64,000 bases of DNA, taken from contig CAZIDF010000006.1 in the NCBI GenBank assembly GCA_964538085.1, forward strand, positions 114,824 to 178,823, written 5' to 3'. The notes under the pieces were generated by a model that was not told the origin of the DNA, searched no databases, and saw only the letters and a list, made by a program, of their open reading frames with translations. Of the stretch, positions 8,472-15,447 are shown in pieces. Origin of the DNA: G020348385 sp964538085. GTDB taxonomy: Bacteria > Acidobacteriota > Aminicenantia > Aminicenantales > Aminicenantaceae. A program made the position numbers and the translations under genes. How positions within the stretch are numbered: position 1 is the first letter of the stretch; each line of letters starts with the position of its first letter.

Positions 8472-9631
8472 AGATAGCCTTTGTGGTCCAGCGGTATGGA
8501 AAAGAAGTCATGGGGGGGTCAGAACTTCATTGCCGGCAGATCGCAGAAAAAATGGTCGAAGCAGGATTCGACTGCACGGTCTACACCACGACAGCGAAAG
8601 ATTATATTTCCTGGAAAAATGAATATTCTCCAGGGGAGTTTCTCCTGAATGGGGTTCTTATCAAGCGGTTTTCTGTGGACCGGGAGCGGGATATTAAAGC
8701 ATTCAATGAATACTCCGATTGGATATTTTTCAATGAGCATACGAAGGAAGATGAATGGGATTGGATGGAAAAGCAAGGGCCATCCAGCGCTGCGCTCTTG
8801 GATGCTTTGGAAAAAGAGGAATCCGAACATGACCTCTTTATCTTTTTCACCTACCTGTATTACAACACCTATTGGGGATTGAAAAGAATTAAAGGGAAAA
8901 AAGTCCTGGTGCCCACCGCACACGATGAACCAGCGCTGCATCTGGATATCATGAAGGAGGTATTTTCAGCTCCTGACACTTTCATGTTCAACACCGAAGC
9001 AGAAAAAAATATGCTCAGCCGGTTGTTCTCCTTTGAGGGAAAATATCAAGAAACCGTCGGAGTCGGGGTGGAAATTCCGGAAAAACCAGATATGCGGGGA
9101 TTTTTCCAGAGGTATAGGATAAGAGTTCCTTACATCCTGTATGCAGGTCGTATAGAGCCTGGAAAAGGCTGTGGTGAACTCATCGAATATTTTCTCAAGT
9201 TCAATCGCCAAAATCCTCACTTGACACTGGCGTTGATCGGAAAATTGCTTATGGAATTACCGGCCCATCCTGGTATCCGGTACCTGGGGTTCGTTTCGCC
9301 GGATGATAAGAATGCCGCCATGTTTGGCGCGCTGACATCGATCCATCCTTCTTATTTAGAAAGCCTGTGCATGGCAGCGCTGGAATCCATGGCCATCCAA
9401 ACCCCGATACTCGTTCAGGAAAGAACCGATCCTCTAAAACAGCATTGCATCGATGGAAAAGGCGGCTTGTTTTATTCAAATTACCGAGAGTTTGCTGCGG
9501 CTTTGGAGTTATTTTTGAAGGATGAAAAGTTGAGAAAGATCATGGGAAAAAATGGGTTTGGATATGTGAAGGATAATTACTCCTGGCTTAAGGTTCTGGA
9601 GAAATACAAAAAAATGTTTTATTTTCTTTGA
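8468..9631 (+). CDS. GT4-type glycosyltransferase, paralogue A'
   Basis: A 387-residue GT-B enzyme overlapping its upstream neighbour by 4 bp, and the last gene of the six-gene run. It starts KIAFVVQRYGKEVMGGSE, almost the same as the gene at 5165. The EX7E motif (Glu298, Glu306 in YLESLCMAALESM) sits at the same residue numbers, so it is the distant-position paralogue of gene A. The operon order is thus A-B-B'-A'. Specificity is unknown. Confidence 0.87.
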   Translation: MKIAFVVQRYGKEVMGGSELHCRQIAEKMVEAGFDCTVYTTTAKDYISWKNEYSPGEFLLNGVLIKRFSVDRERDIKAFNEYSDWIFFNEHTKEDEWDWMEKQGPSSAALLDALEKEESEHDLFIFFTYLYYNTYWGLKRIKGKKVLVPTAHDEPALHLDIMKEVFSAPDTFMFNTEAEKNMLSRLFSFEGKYQETVGVGVEIPEKPDMRGFFQRYRIRVPYILYAGRIEPGKGCGELIEYFLKFNRQNPHLTLALIGKLLMELPAHPGIRYLGFVSPDDKNAAMFGALTSIHPSYLESLCMAALESMAIQTPILVQERTDPLKQHCIDGKGGLFYSNYREFAAALELFLKDEKLRKIMGKNGFGYVKDNYSWLKVLEKYKKMFYFL

Positions 9632-9639
9632 TCAAACTC

Positions 9640-9648
9640 TGGTATAAT
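9640..9648 (+). promoter_or_regulatory. Extended -10 promoter element upstream of the MglA-like gene
   Basis: TGG followed by TATAAT (9643-9648) matches the TGn extended -10 consensus; no good -35 box was found. It begins 9 bp after the last glycosyltransferase gene and would give a leader of about 140 nt before 9797. Nothing else recognisable was seen between 9632 and 9796. Confidence 0.4.
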
Positions 9649-9796
9649 ATTCATCTAATTAGGGTTTCACTTGACTAAATAGATGAGCGGATCCTGGGTT
9701 CTCATGTCTATCAGTCTGGTAAGCCAGGAGATTTTTTTTGCAGAACATTATGCAAGTACTTAGAAATAATGGTGACAGACCGGGGAAAAATATCTG

Positions 9797-10594
9797 ATGG
9801 CATTCGTGAACTATGCTACGGGAAATCTTGCCATAAAAATCGTTTATTATGGACCCGGATTGAGCGGTAAAACTACCAATCTTAGGTACATATACACAAA
9901 CATGGATGCTGATTTCCGGGGAGAATTGATATGCCTGGAAACCGATACCGAAAGAACGTTGTTTTTCGATCTCCTCCCCATCAAAGCAGGGATCATCAAC
10001 GATTTTAAAATCCATCTGCAACTCCTGACCGTTCCCGGGCAGGTTTTCTACGCGGCCTCCCGAAGAAGCGTTTTGAAGGGGGTCGATGGGATCGTTTTTG
10101 TGGCGGATTCCCAAATCCCTCTTCTCGACGCTAATCTTGAGAGTTTTGATGGCCTGCGAAGAAATCTTCTGGAGCACAGTGTGGATTTAAATATCATCCC
10201 TTTGGTGTTTCAATACAACAAACGTGATCTGGATAATTTGATCCCCGTGGAAACCTTCAACAATCTTCTTAATCCTGGCGGCCATCCTTATATCGAATCT
10301 TGTGCCATCAAAGGAATGGGCGTCTTCGAAACGCTCAAAGAAATTACCAAGTTGGCCATTCCCTTGGTGAAAGAGAAGATAAAGGGTGATGAAAGAAAAA
10401 TCGTGGGAAGGGAACGATTGAAAAAGCGGATAGAAGTGAAAAAAGAAACGCCTGAAAAAAAAGATGAGATTAAATTTGTGGCCAAAAAAGAAGGAGCACC
10501 CCTCCGTGTCACGAAGGTTAAATTCAATAGCCAAAAGGATATCGAGAAGGAGTTGGAAAATCTAGCCAAAGATTTCACGGAAAGTAAAGACTAA
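9797..10594 (+). CDS. mglA: MglA-like small Ras-type GTPase with a charged C-terminal tail
   Basis: A 265-residue protein whose first 195 residues form a small GTPase. Visible motifs are the P-loop GPGLSGKTT (19-27), the switch II-region motif TVPGQ (78-82), and NKRD for guanine recognition (141-144). The opening MAFVNYATGNLAIKIVYYGP is typical of MglA, which sets the polarity of motility and of other polar machinery. Beyond residue 195 there is an unusual Lys/Glu-rich tail of about 70 residues, possibly for membrane or partner binding. No MglB (roadblock-domain) partner is adjacent. It follows the glycosyltransferase operon but has its own candidate promoter. Confidence 0.85.
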   Translation: MAFVNYATGNLAIKIVYYGPGLSGKTTNLRYIYTNMDADFRGELICLETDTERTLFFDLLPIKAGIINDFKIHLQLLTVPGQVFYAASRRSVLKGVDGIVFVADSQIPLLDANLESFDGLRRNLLEHSVDLNIIPLVFQYNKRDLDNLIPVETFNNLLNPGGHPYIESCAIKGMGVFETLKEITKLAIPLVKEKIKGDERKIVGRERLKKRIEVKKETPEKKDEIKFVAKKEGAPLRVTKVKFNSQKDIEKELENLAKDFTESKD

Positions 10595-10650
10595 TCCTTC
10601 CTTTTTATTCCCATCCTTTGACATAAATCGATCCTTGTCTGCGTCCTTAT

Positions 10651-12159
10651 ATGTTGGGTCCTATGCTGTTCAAAATTTACAGTTCTTCGTTGCATGGAAT
10701 TTGGGCCTATCTTGTCGATGTCGAAGTGGACGTTTCCCTGGGGCTTCCCCATTTCATTACGGTCGGCTTGCCAGACATGGCCATACGAGAAAGCAAGGAA
10801 AGGATCAGAGCCGCGCTGAAAAATTGCGGTTACGGCTTCCCTCCCCGAAAGATCGTTGTCAACCTCGCCCCTGCCGACAGGAAAAAGGAGGGGTCTGCCT
10901 ATGACCTCCCGGTATCTTTGGGAATCCTCGCTTCCTACGATCTTTTTCCTTTGGATAGCCTCCGTGATTATCTATTTCTCGGTGAGTTGGCATTGGATGG
11001 GAGTCTGAAACCAGTCAAGGGTGTTCTTTCTTCCACAGTGCTCGCGAAAAAAATGGGATTCAAAGGCATCGTCATCCCAAAAGAGAACGGAATGGAAGCC
11101 GCTCTCGTTCCGGAGATAGCTGTTTTCAGCTTGGATAATTTGGTCCAAGTTGTGAAACTCTTGCGCCGCGAAGAACCTGCTATTGCACCGCAAAATTATT
11201 CCATGGCAGAACTTTTTCCCGTCGAATCGTATGAGGTGGATTTCCGAGAAATAAAGGGCCAGCAACATGTCAAAAGAGCTCTGGAAGTCGCTGCGGCCGG
11301 TTCCCATAATGTCCTTATGATCGGACCTCCGGGGGCTGGAAAAACCATGCTGGCAAAAAGACTTCCCTCCATTTTGCCTCCGATGACCTTCGAGGAAATC
11401 ATAGAGGTCACACAGATCTATAGTGTGGCCGGATTGTTGAAAGACAGAGGGGCTGTGGGAGAAAGGCCTTTCCGTTCCCCTCATCATACGATCTCCGATG
11501 CGGGATTGATCGGAGGCGGCTCTATCCCGCGGCCAGGGGAAGTCAGCTTGGCCCACAACGGAGTATTGTTCCTGGACGAGTTACCCGAATTTCGAAAAGG
11601 AGTGCTCGATGACCTGCGACAACCCTTGGAAGATAGGAATGTCACGATTTCGCGAGCTTTGATGAGCGTTTCATTTCCTTCCTCATTTATGCTGGTTGCC
11701 GCGATGAATCCCAGGAACGAAGCCGAGTTTTCCGACGGTCTGCAGACGAAGTATTATTCCAAAATTTCCAAACCTCTTCTCGATAGGATCGATATCCAGA
11801 TTGAAGTGCCCAAGGTCGAGTTCAAAGAGATCGTTTCAAAAACCGAAGGGGAAAGTTCCGATACGATACGAAAGAGGATCGCTAGAGCCCGAGCTGTTCA
11901 GCTCGAACGATTCGCAGAAAAAAGGATTTACAGCAATGCCGAGATGGAAACAAGAGATGTGAAAAAGTTTTGTCCGATCGGGGATAAAGGTCAAAAACTT
12001 TTGGAAATGGCCGTTAACCGTCTGGGATTCAGCGCCCGCGCCTATACTAGAGCCCTCAAGGTTGCACGCACGATCGCAGATCTGAGTGGGGAGGCGAGAA
12101 TTTGTTCTCGGCATATTTCTGAGGCTATACAATACAGACAAATGGACAAATACATCTGA
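10651..12159 (+). CDS. YifB/ComM-family Mg-chelatase-like AAA+ ATPase
   Basis: A 502-residue protein with the layout of ComM/YifB. It has an N-terminal Lon-protease-like domain (LPHFITVGLPDMAIRESKER), then an AAA+ core with Walker A GPPGAGKTM (about residues 225-233) and Walker B LFLDELPEF, and a C-terminal Mg-chelatase domain (SARAYTRALKVARTIADL). ComM is a helicase that extends branch migration during natural transformation; its role in non-competent bacteria is unclear. The family usually starts MLxKxYS, so the ATG at 10663 may be the true start. Neither ATG has a good ribosome-binding site. Confidence 0.88.
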   Translation: MLGPMLFKIYSSSLHGIWAYLVDVEVDVSLGLPHFITVGLPDMAIRESKERIRAALKNCGYGFPPRKIVVNLAPADRKKEGSAYDLPVSLGILASYDLFPLDSLRDYLFLGELALDGSLKPVKGVLSSTVLAKKMGFKGIVIPKENGMEAALVPEIAVFSLDNLVQVVKLLRREEPAIAPQNYSMAELFPVESYEVDFREIKGQQHVKRALEVAAAGSHNVLMIGPPGAGKTMLAKRLPSILPPMTFEEIIEVTQIYSVAGLLKDRGAVGERPFRSPHHTISDAGLIGGGSIPRPGEVSLAHNGVLFLDELPEFRKGVLDDLRQPLEDRNVTISRALMSVSFPSSFMLVAAMNPRNEAEFSDGLQTKYYSKISKPLLDRIDIQIEVPKVEFKEIVSKTEGESSDTIRKRIARARAVQLERFAEKRIYSNAEMETRDVKKFCPIGDKGQKLLEMAVNRLGFSARAYTRALKVARTIADLSGEARICSRHISEAIQYRQMDKYI

Positions 12160-12275
12160 TCTGGACTATTTATAAAAACTGTTGATGATATCATTCATAC
12201 CAAAATTTTGAAATTCCATATTTAATCATTCTATTCATCAACCGTTTTTACCCTATCGGGCCATCCTATCTCGAT

Positions 12276-12599
12276 GCATTAACTTCGTTGTGGCTCAATC
12301 GCAATAGTTCACTACAGCTCATAAGCCACTTCCTCGTTGCTACATCAATATCGGATGGTAAATAATCCAGCTCAGTATCATGGCATCGACTTCGTTGTGG
12401 CCCAATCGTCGTATACAAATACGACTCATGGACCACTTCCTCATCGCTGCAGCAATCTTGGCCCTTAAATAGCCCAGATCACCTCTCTGATACAAAAAAA
12501 CTAAAATTTTCAGGCGAATTCCTTTCAGGCGGGCCGATCTCACCACATCGACTTCGTTGTGGCCCAATCGTCGTATACAAATACGACTCATGGACCACT
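12276..12599. repeat. Three-copy hairpin repeat in a 531-bp gene-free stretch
   Basis: The region 12160-12690 has no convincing gene. It holds a 54-bp unit present twice without mismatch (12384-12437 and 12546-12599) and once diverged (12276-12330). Each unit folds as a hairpin. In copies 2 and 3 a GTCGTAT/ATACGAC apical stem closes an ACAA loop and a GTGG..CCAC base follows (12397-12436, 12559-12598). Copy 1 keeps the base as GTGGCT/AGCCAC (12290-12295, 12324-12329) with a different tip. A second shared block, a TAAATA.(T/C)CC motif with nearby TCTCTG, recurs between copies at about 12358, 12466 and 12645. It looks like a REP-like or small mobile repeat family. Confidence 0.7.
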
Positions 12600-12694
12600 G
12601 CCTCGTTTCCTTTATTACTAGGGAGGGCTGGAGGGTCTTAATCCGTAAATAGTCCCGCTCACATCTCTGTGCTAAAAAAAATCAGCATTTTTGC

Positions 12695-12722
12695 TTGACA
12701 TATTTGAAAATCTTTATATAAT
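12695..12722 (+). promoter_or_regulatory. Sigma-70 promoter with consensus hexamers for the DUF6132-arsR-trx-ferredoxin operon
   Basis: Exact consensus TTGACA (12695-12700) and TATAAT (12717-12722) are separated by 16 bp, about 25 bp before the DUF6132 start. A promoter this strong in front of an ArsR-family gene suggests repression by the encoded regulator. I did not find an unambiguous palindromic operator beside it. Confidence 0.75.
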
Positions 12723-12747
12723 AAAAACTGAATATTCTAATTTATTT

Positions 12748-12921
12748 ATGAAGAAGGAAAAAGTGAAAGTCATCATCGGAGTCATCGCGGGTGGATTCTT
12801 GGGCTATTTATTGTACCGGTTCGTTGGCTGTAAAACCGGAACCTGTATTATCACGAGCAAACCCTGGTCGAGCATCCTGTATGGCATGTTGCTCGGATTG
12901 CTGATTGGTTTGAAATGGTGA
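12748..12921 (+). CDS. Small DUF6132-like membrane protein
   Basis: A 57-residue protein with two membrane segments (VIIGVIAGGFLGYLLYRF and ILYGMLLGLLIGL). Between them is a short loop, GCKTGTCIITSKP, matching the GC.SGTCPITS pattern I recall for DUF6132. The two loop cysteines could bind a metal or a sulfur ligand. An in-frame ATG at 12691 would add 19 residues but overlaps the promoter, so the start at 12748 is preferred. It opens an operon with an ArsR regulator, thioredoxin and a ferredoxin, so a redox or sulfur-handling role is reasonable but unproven. Confidence 0.65.
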   Translation: MKKEKVKVIIGVIAGGFLGYLLYRFVGCKTGTCIITSKPWSSILYGMLLGLLIGLKW

Positions 12922-12940
12922 TTTCATTTTTGGGGGAAAG

Positions 12941-13225
12941 ATGAAAGATCAGGTGCAACGTTACGGCGAGATTTCGCAAATATTCAAGGCATTGGCTCAT
13001 CCGTCGCGATTGAAGCTGATGGAAAATTTGATGAAACGTGAGTGCTGTGTCGGTGAGATCCAGAAGTGTCTTGCCCTTTCGCAACCCAATGTCTCTCAAC
13101 ATTTGAGTGTTTTGAAAGAGGCTGGCTTGATTGTCGGGAGGAGAGAAAGAAATAAAATTTGTTATAGAATTTCTGATGACAGAATCATCAAGATCTTAAA
13201 AGCATTCGAAATAGGAGAAAAATAA
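12941..13225 (+). CDS. ArsR-family winged-helix transcriptional repressor
   Basis: A 94-residue regulator. The winged-helix core is clear: IFKALAHPSRLKLMENL, then the recognition helix SQPNVSQHLSVLKEAGLIVGRRERNKICYRI. The segment ECCVGEIQKC lies where ArsR/SmtB sensors carry the ELCV(C)DL metal-binding cysteines. It has three cysteines, so metal, arsenite or persulfide sensing is plausible. It is 19 bp after the DUF6132 gene and 1 bp before thioredoxin, in one operon with a strong promoter that it may repress. Confidence 0.9.
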   Translation: MKDQVQRYGEISQIFKALAHPSRLKLMENLMKRECCVGEIQKCLALSQPNVSQHLSVLKEAGLIVGRRERNKICYRISDDRIIKILKAFEIGEK

Positions 13226-13226
13226 A

Positions 13227-13556
13227 ATGGCAAATATCAAAGAAGTTGACGAAAGTACATTCCAAGCGGAAGTGTTGGAATCCGATATCCCGGTATTGGT
13301 GGATTTTTGGGCTCCGTGGTGCGGCCCATGTCATATGGTCGGCCCTATGCTTGAGGCGGTGGCAGAAAAGATGGGGGATAAGTTGAAGGTTGTCAAACTG
13401 AACACAGATGAAAACATGAACACAGCTCAAAATTACGAGATCATGGCCATCCCTTCTCTTCTGATTTTTAAAAAGGGCAAACTCGTGGAGAGGATTGTGG
13501 GAGTTAAACCCCAGGCTCAGCTGGAAGCGCAATTGGAAGACATCATCTCTTCCTGA
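13227..13556 (+). CDS. trxA: Thioredoxin
   Basis: A 109-residue thioredoxin with the canonical active site WCGPC (Cys32, Cys35) and the cis-proline region IMAIPSLLIFKKGK. It has no signal peptide, so it is cytoplasmic. It reduces protein disulfides or passes electrons to reductases. It sits in an operon with an ArsR repressor and a ferredoxin, so it is probably a condition-specific thioredoxin rather than the only housekeeping copy. Confidence 0.94.
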   Translation: MANIKEVDESTFQAEVLESDIPVLVDFWAPWCGPCHMVGPMLEAVAEKMGDKLKVVKLNTDENMNTAQNYEIMAIPSLLIFKKGKLVERIVGVKPQAQLEAQLEDIISS

Positions 13557-13566
13557 ATGGCGGATC

Positions 13567-13767
13567 ATGCCTATTGTCGTTCAACACAAGTGTCCCCAGG
13601 ACCATCCTTGCCCTTGTGTGCGGATTTGTCCCGTAGATGCTGTGACTCAAGAAGGTTTTAACGCTCCCGTAATCGACGAATCGAAATGCATCGATTGTGG
13701 AGAGTGTGCGCGTTTTTGTCCTTATAAAGCCATAAAAGATCCTTCTGCCGTCTTTGCATCTCCTTGA
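13567..13767 (+). CDS. Small 4Fe-4S ferredoxin-type protein
   Basis: A 66-residue iron-sulfur protein. The second motif, CIDCGECARFCP, is a canonical 4Fe-4S signature. The first, CPQDHPCPCVRICP, has irregular cysteine spacing (CPC instead of CxxC), so its cluster may be altered. The start at 13567 follows the thioredoxin stop by 10 bp. An upstream in-frame start at 13495 would run inside thioredoxin and is not supported. It likely carries electrons for the neighbouring redox genes. Confidence 0.85.
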   Translation: MPIVVQHKCPQDHPCPCVRICPVDAVTQEGFNAPVIDESKCIDCGECARFCPYKAIKDPSAVFASP

Positions 13768-13837
13768 TTATTACGAGCCTGTTATTTCTGATATCGAATA
13801 ATCGTTCATTGTGTCCTCCCTCTACTTCTGTTATTAA

Positions 13838-14158
13838 GTAAGTTTGAGAGATCGTTCAAGTTGGGCTGCTGCAGGATTCGGCGGAGGCATGCAAAACAGA
13901 TAGCTATGTGGGTTTGTCACAGGTGAGATCATGGCCCTGGGTATAACTGCGGGGATGCTGAAGTAACCGAGAAGAGAGGCAAAAGAACTTTGCGGTGGTT
14001 TGGTGAAGAAATACTGGGATTGGTGGGGCTCGCAAGCCCCCTACCGTTGTGCCGAAATCAGGGCAGCCGAAACGACCTCTGCTGGTTGTATGAATCTTGG
14101 ACAGCTATCGGCAGCAAAAATAGAAGAATTACTCCAGTCGATGAAAAATAAGGCTTAA
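13838..14158 (+). pseudogene. Decayed C_GCAxxG_C_C-family redox protein gene with two in-frame stops
   Basis: One continuous frame carries recognisable family blocks: AAAGFGGGM, then LCGFVTGEIMALGITAG, then REAKELCGGLVKKYWDWW and YRCAEI, ending SAAKIEELLQSMKNKA. The frame is interrupted by TAG at 13901-13903 and TAA at 13964-13966, with no frameshift. The usual N-terminal part (AxxxFxxGxNCAQ) is missing, and an upstream TAA at 13835 closes the frame. It is most simply a nonsense-inactivated, 5'-truncated gene once attached to the ferredoxin-thioredoxin operon. The strong hairpin GGGGCT/AGCCCC near 14030 lies inside the former coding frame. Upstream, 13768-13837 shows nothing. Confidence 0.65.
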
Positions 14159-15447
14159 ACAGGTACAGCCGAACTTTTATTCATCCATCCGGCCTTTACG
14201 ACGATCCTTCCGTTTTTGATCACGTGCTTTACCGGATTGACTCCCAAGTGATAGACAAGATAGGGATAAGTGGGCACATCCCACAGGACAAGGTCCATCT
14301 TTTTTCCGATTTCCAGACTTCCCACCTGTTCATGTTTTTCCAAGGCATAGGAGGCATTGGCGGTGGTGGCATTGATAGCCTCTTCGATCCCCATTTTCAG
14401 GGTGAAGACGGCAAGTTGCAGGATAAAAAGCATGGATTCGGTCATCGAACTTCCTGGGTTGAAGTCCGTGCCTAAGGCCACTATGACACCTTGATCGATC
14501 ATCCTGCGGGCGGGTGCCGTTTTTTGTTGCATCAGGAAAAAGGAAACACCCGGCAGCAGGATAGCAGCAGTCGGGCTTTGAGCCATTTTTTCGATGTCCT
14601 CGTCGGTGATGGCGATCAGATGTTCTGCAGAGATGGCTCCTTCCTCTGCAGCCAACTGAGCCCCTCCGAGCGGAACAAATTCATCGGCATGAATTTTTAT
14701 TTTGAAGCCCGCTTTTTTTGCTTCGCCTATCAAGGCTCTGGTATCTTCGACTGTGTAAACTCCCTCCTCGCAAAAAACATCGAAGAATTCCGCCAGCTTT
14801 TGTTTTTTTACTTCCGGCAAGATGTCCTGAGTTAGGAGTTCCATGTATTCGGCCTTTCGGCCCTTGTATTCTTTGGGGACCTCATGAGCGCCCATGAATG
14901 TGGAAACGATGTCCACAGGATGGGTTGCGTTGGCTTTTTTCAAAACGCGGAGCTGTTTGAGTTCATCCTTTTTATTCAGGCCGTATCCACTTTTTGCTTC
15001 GACTGTCGTTGTCCCATGGACAAGCATGCTGTCCAGCCTGGATAGGCAGAGGTCAAGCAGTTCCTCCTCCGTAGCCTTCCGCGTGGCATTGACGGTTGTC
15101 TGGATGCCCAAACCTTGTTGGGCCAGCTGAAGGTAGGTATATCCCTTCACACGAAGGTTGAACTCGTCCTCCCGACTTCCAGCAAATGGCAAATGGGTAT
15201 GAGGGTCGACGAATCCAGGCAAGCCTGTCAGGCCTTTGCCATCGATGATGATCCCGTCATCGACCATCCGGATCTTTCGATCGAAGTCCTCTTCATCTCC
15301 AACGAAAACGATCTTTCCTTCGAAGGAGGCGATACAACCATTCTCTATGAGCCCGATATTCTGGAGATCTTCCTTTCTCTTTGGAATCGGACCTTGGCAG
15401 GTCAATAATTGGTTGCAGTTGAGGACCGCGAGATCGGCTTCATTCAT
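14155..15447 (-). CDS. hutI: Imidazolonepropionase (HutI)
   Basis: A 430-residue amidohydrolase of histidine degradation, converting imidazolone-5-propionate to N-formimino-glutamate. The metal-binding GFVDPHTHLPFAGSRE, the HADEF.P.GGA strand and the ALGTDFNPGSSMTESM motif are diagnostic of HutI. Its start overlaps the end of ftsZ by 8 bp, so it appears to be read as the last gene of the cell-division cluster. No hutH, hutU or other histidine genes are in the window. The stop overlaps the end of the convergent pseudogene. Confidence 0.93.
   Translation of the reverse strand: MNEADLAVLNCNQLLTCQGPIPKRKEDLQNIGLIENGCIASFEGKIVFVGDEEDFDRKIRMVDDGIIIDGKGLTGLPGFVDPHTHLPFAGSREDEFNLRVKGYTYLQLAQQGLGIQTTVNATRKATEEELLDLCLSRLDSMLVHGTTTVEAKSGYGLNKKDELKQLRVLKKANATHPVDIVSTFMGAHEVPKEYKGRKAEYMELLTQDILPEVKKQKLAEFFDVFCEEGVYTVEDTRALIGEAKKAGFKIKIHADEFVPLGGAQLAAEEGAISAEHLIAITDEDIEKMAQSPTAAILLPGVSFFLMQQKTAPARRMIDQGVIVALGTDFNPGSSMTESMLFILQLAVFTLKMGIEEAINATTANASYALEKHEQVGSLEIGKKMDLVLWDVPTYPYLVYHLGVNPVKHVIKNGRIVVKAGWMNKSSAVPV

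Noticed and set aside
12340..12591. An 83-codon minus-strand open frame containing the same 15-residue stretch (SRICIRRLGHNEVD) twice
   Set aside because: It is the translation of the two identical copies of the 54-bp hairpin repeat; it has no ribosome-binding site, and the base pairing explains the conservation better than protein coding.
12276..12599. CRISPR array
   Set aside because: Only three units, one strongly diverged, with unequal spacing (107 and 162 bp), units longer than normal CRISPR repeats, and no cas genes.
14026..14046. Strong GGGGCT/AGCCCC hairpin as a terminator
   Set aside because: It has no T-run and lies within the reading frame of the decayed C_GCAxxG gene, which explains the bases.
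13838..14158. Selenoprotein or programmed read-through instead of a pseudogene
   Set aside because: The internal stops are TAG and TAA, not TGA, and the N-terminal part of the family is missing; nothing nearby suggests pyrrolysine use.
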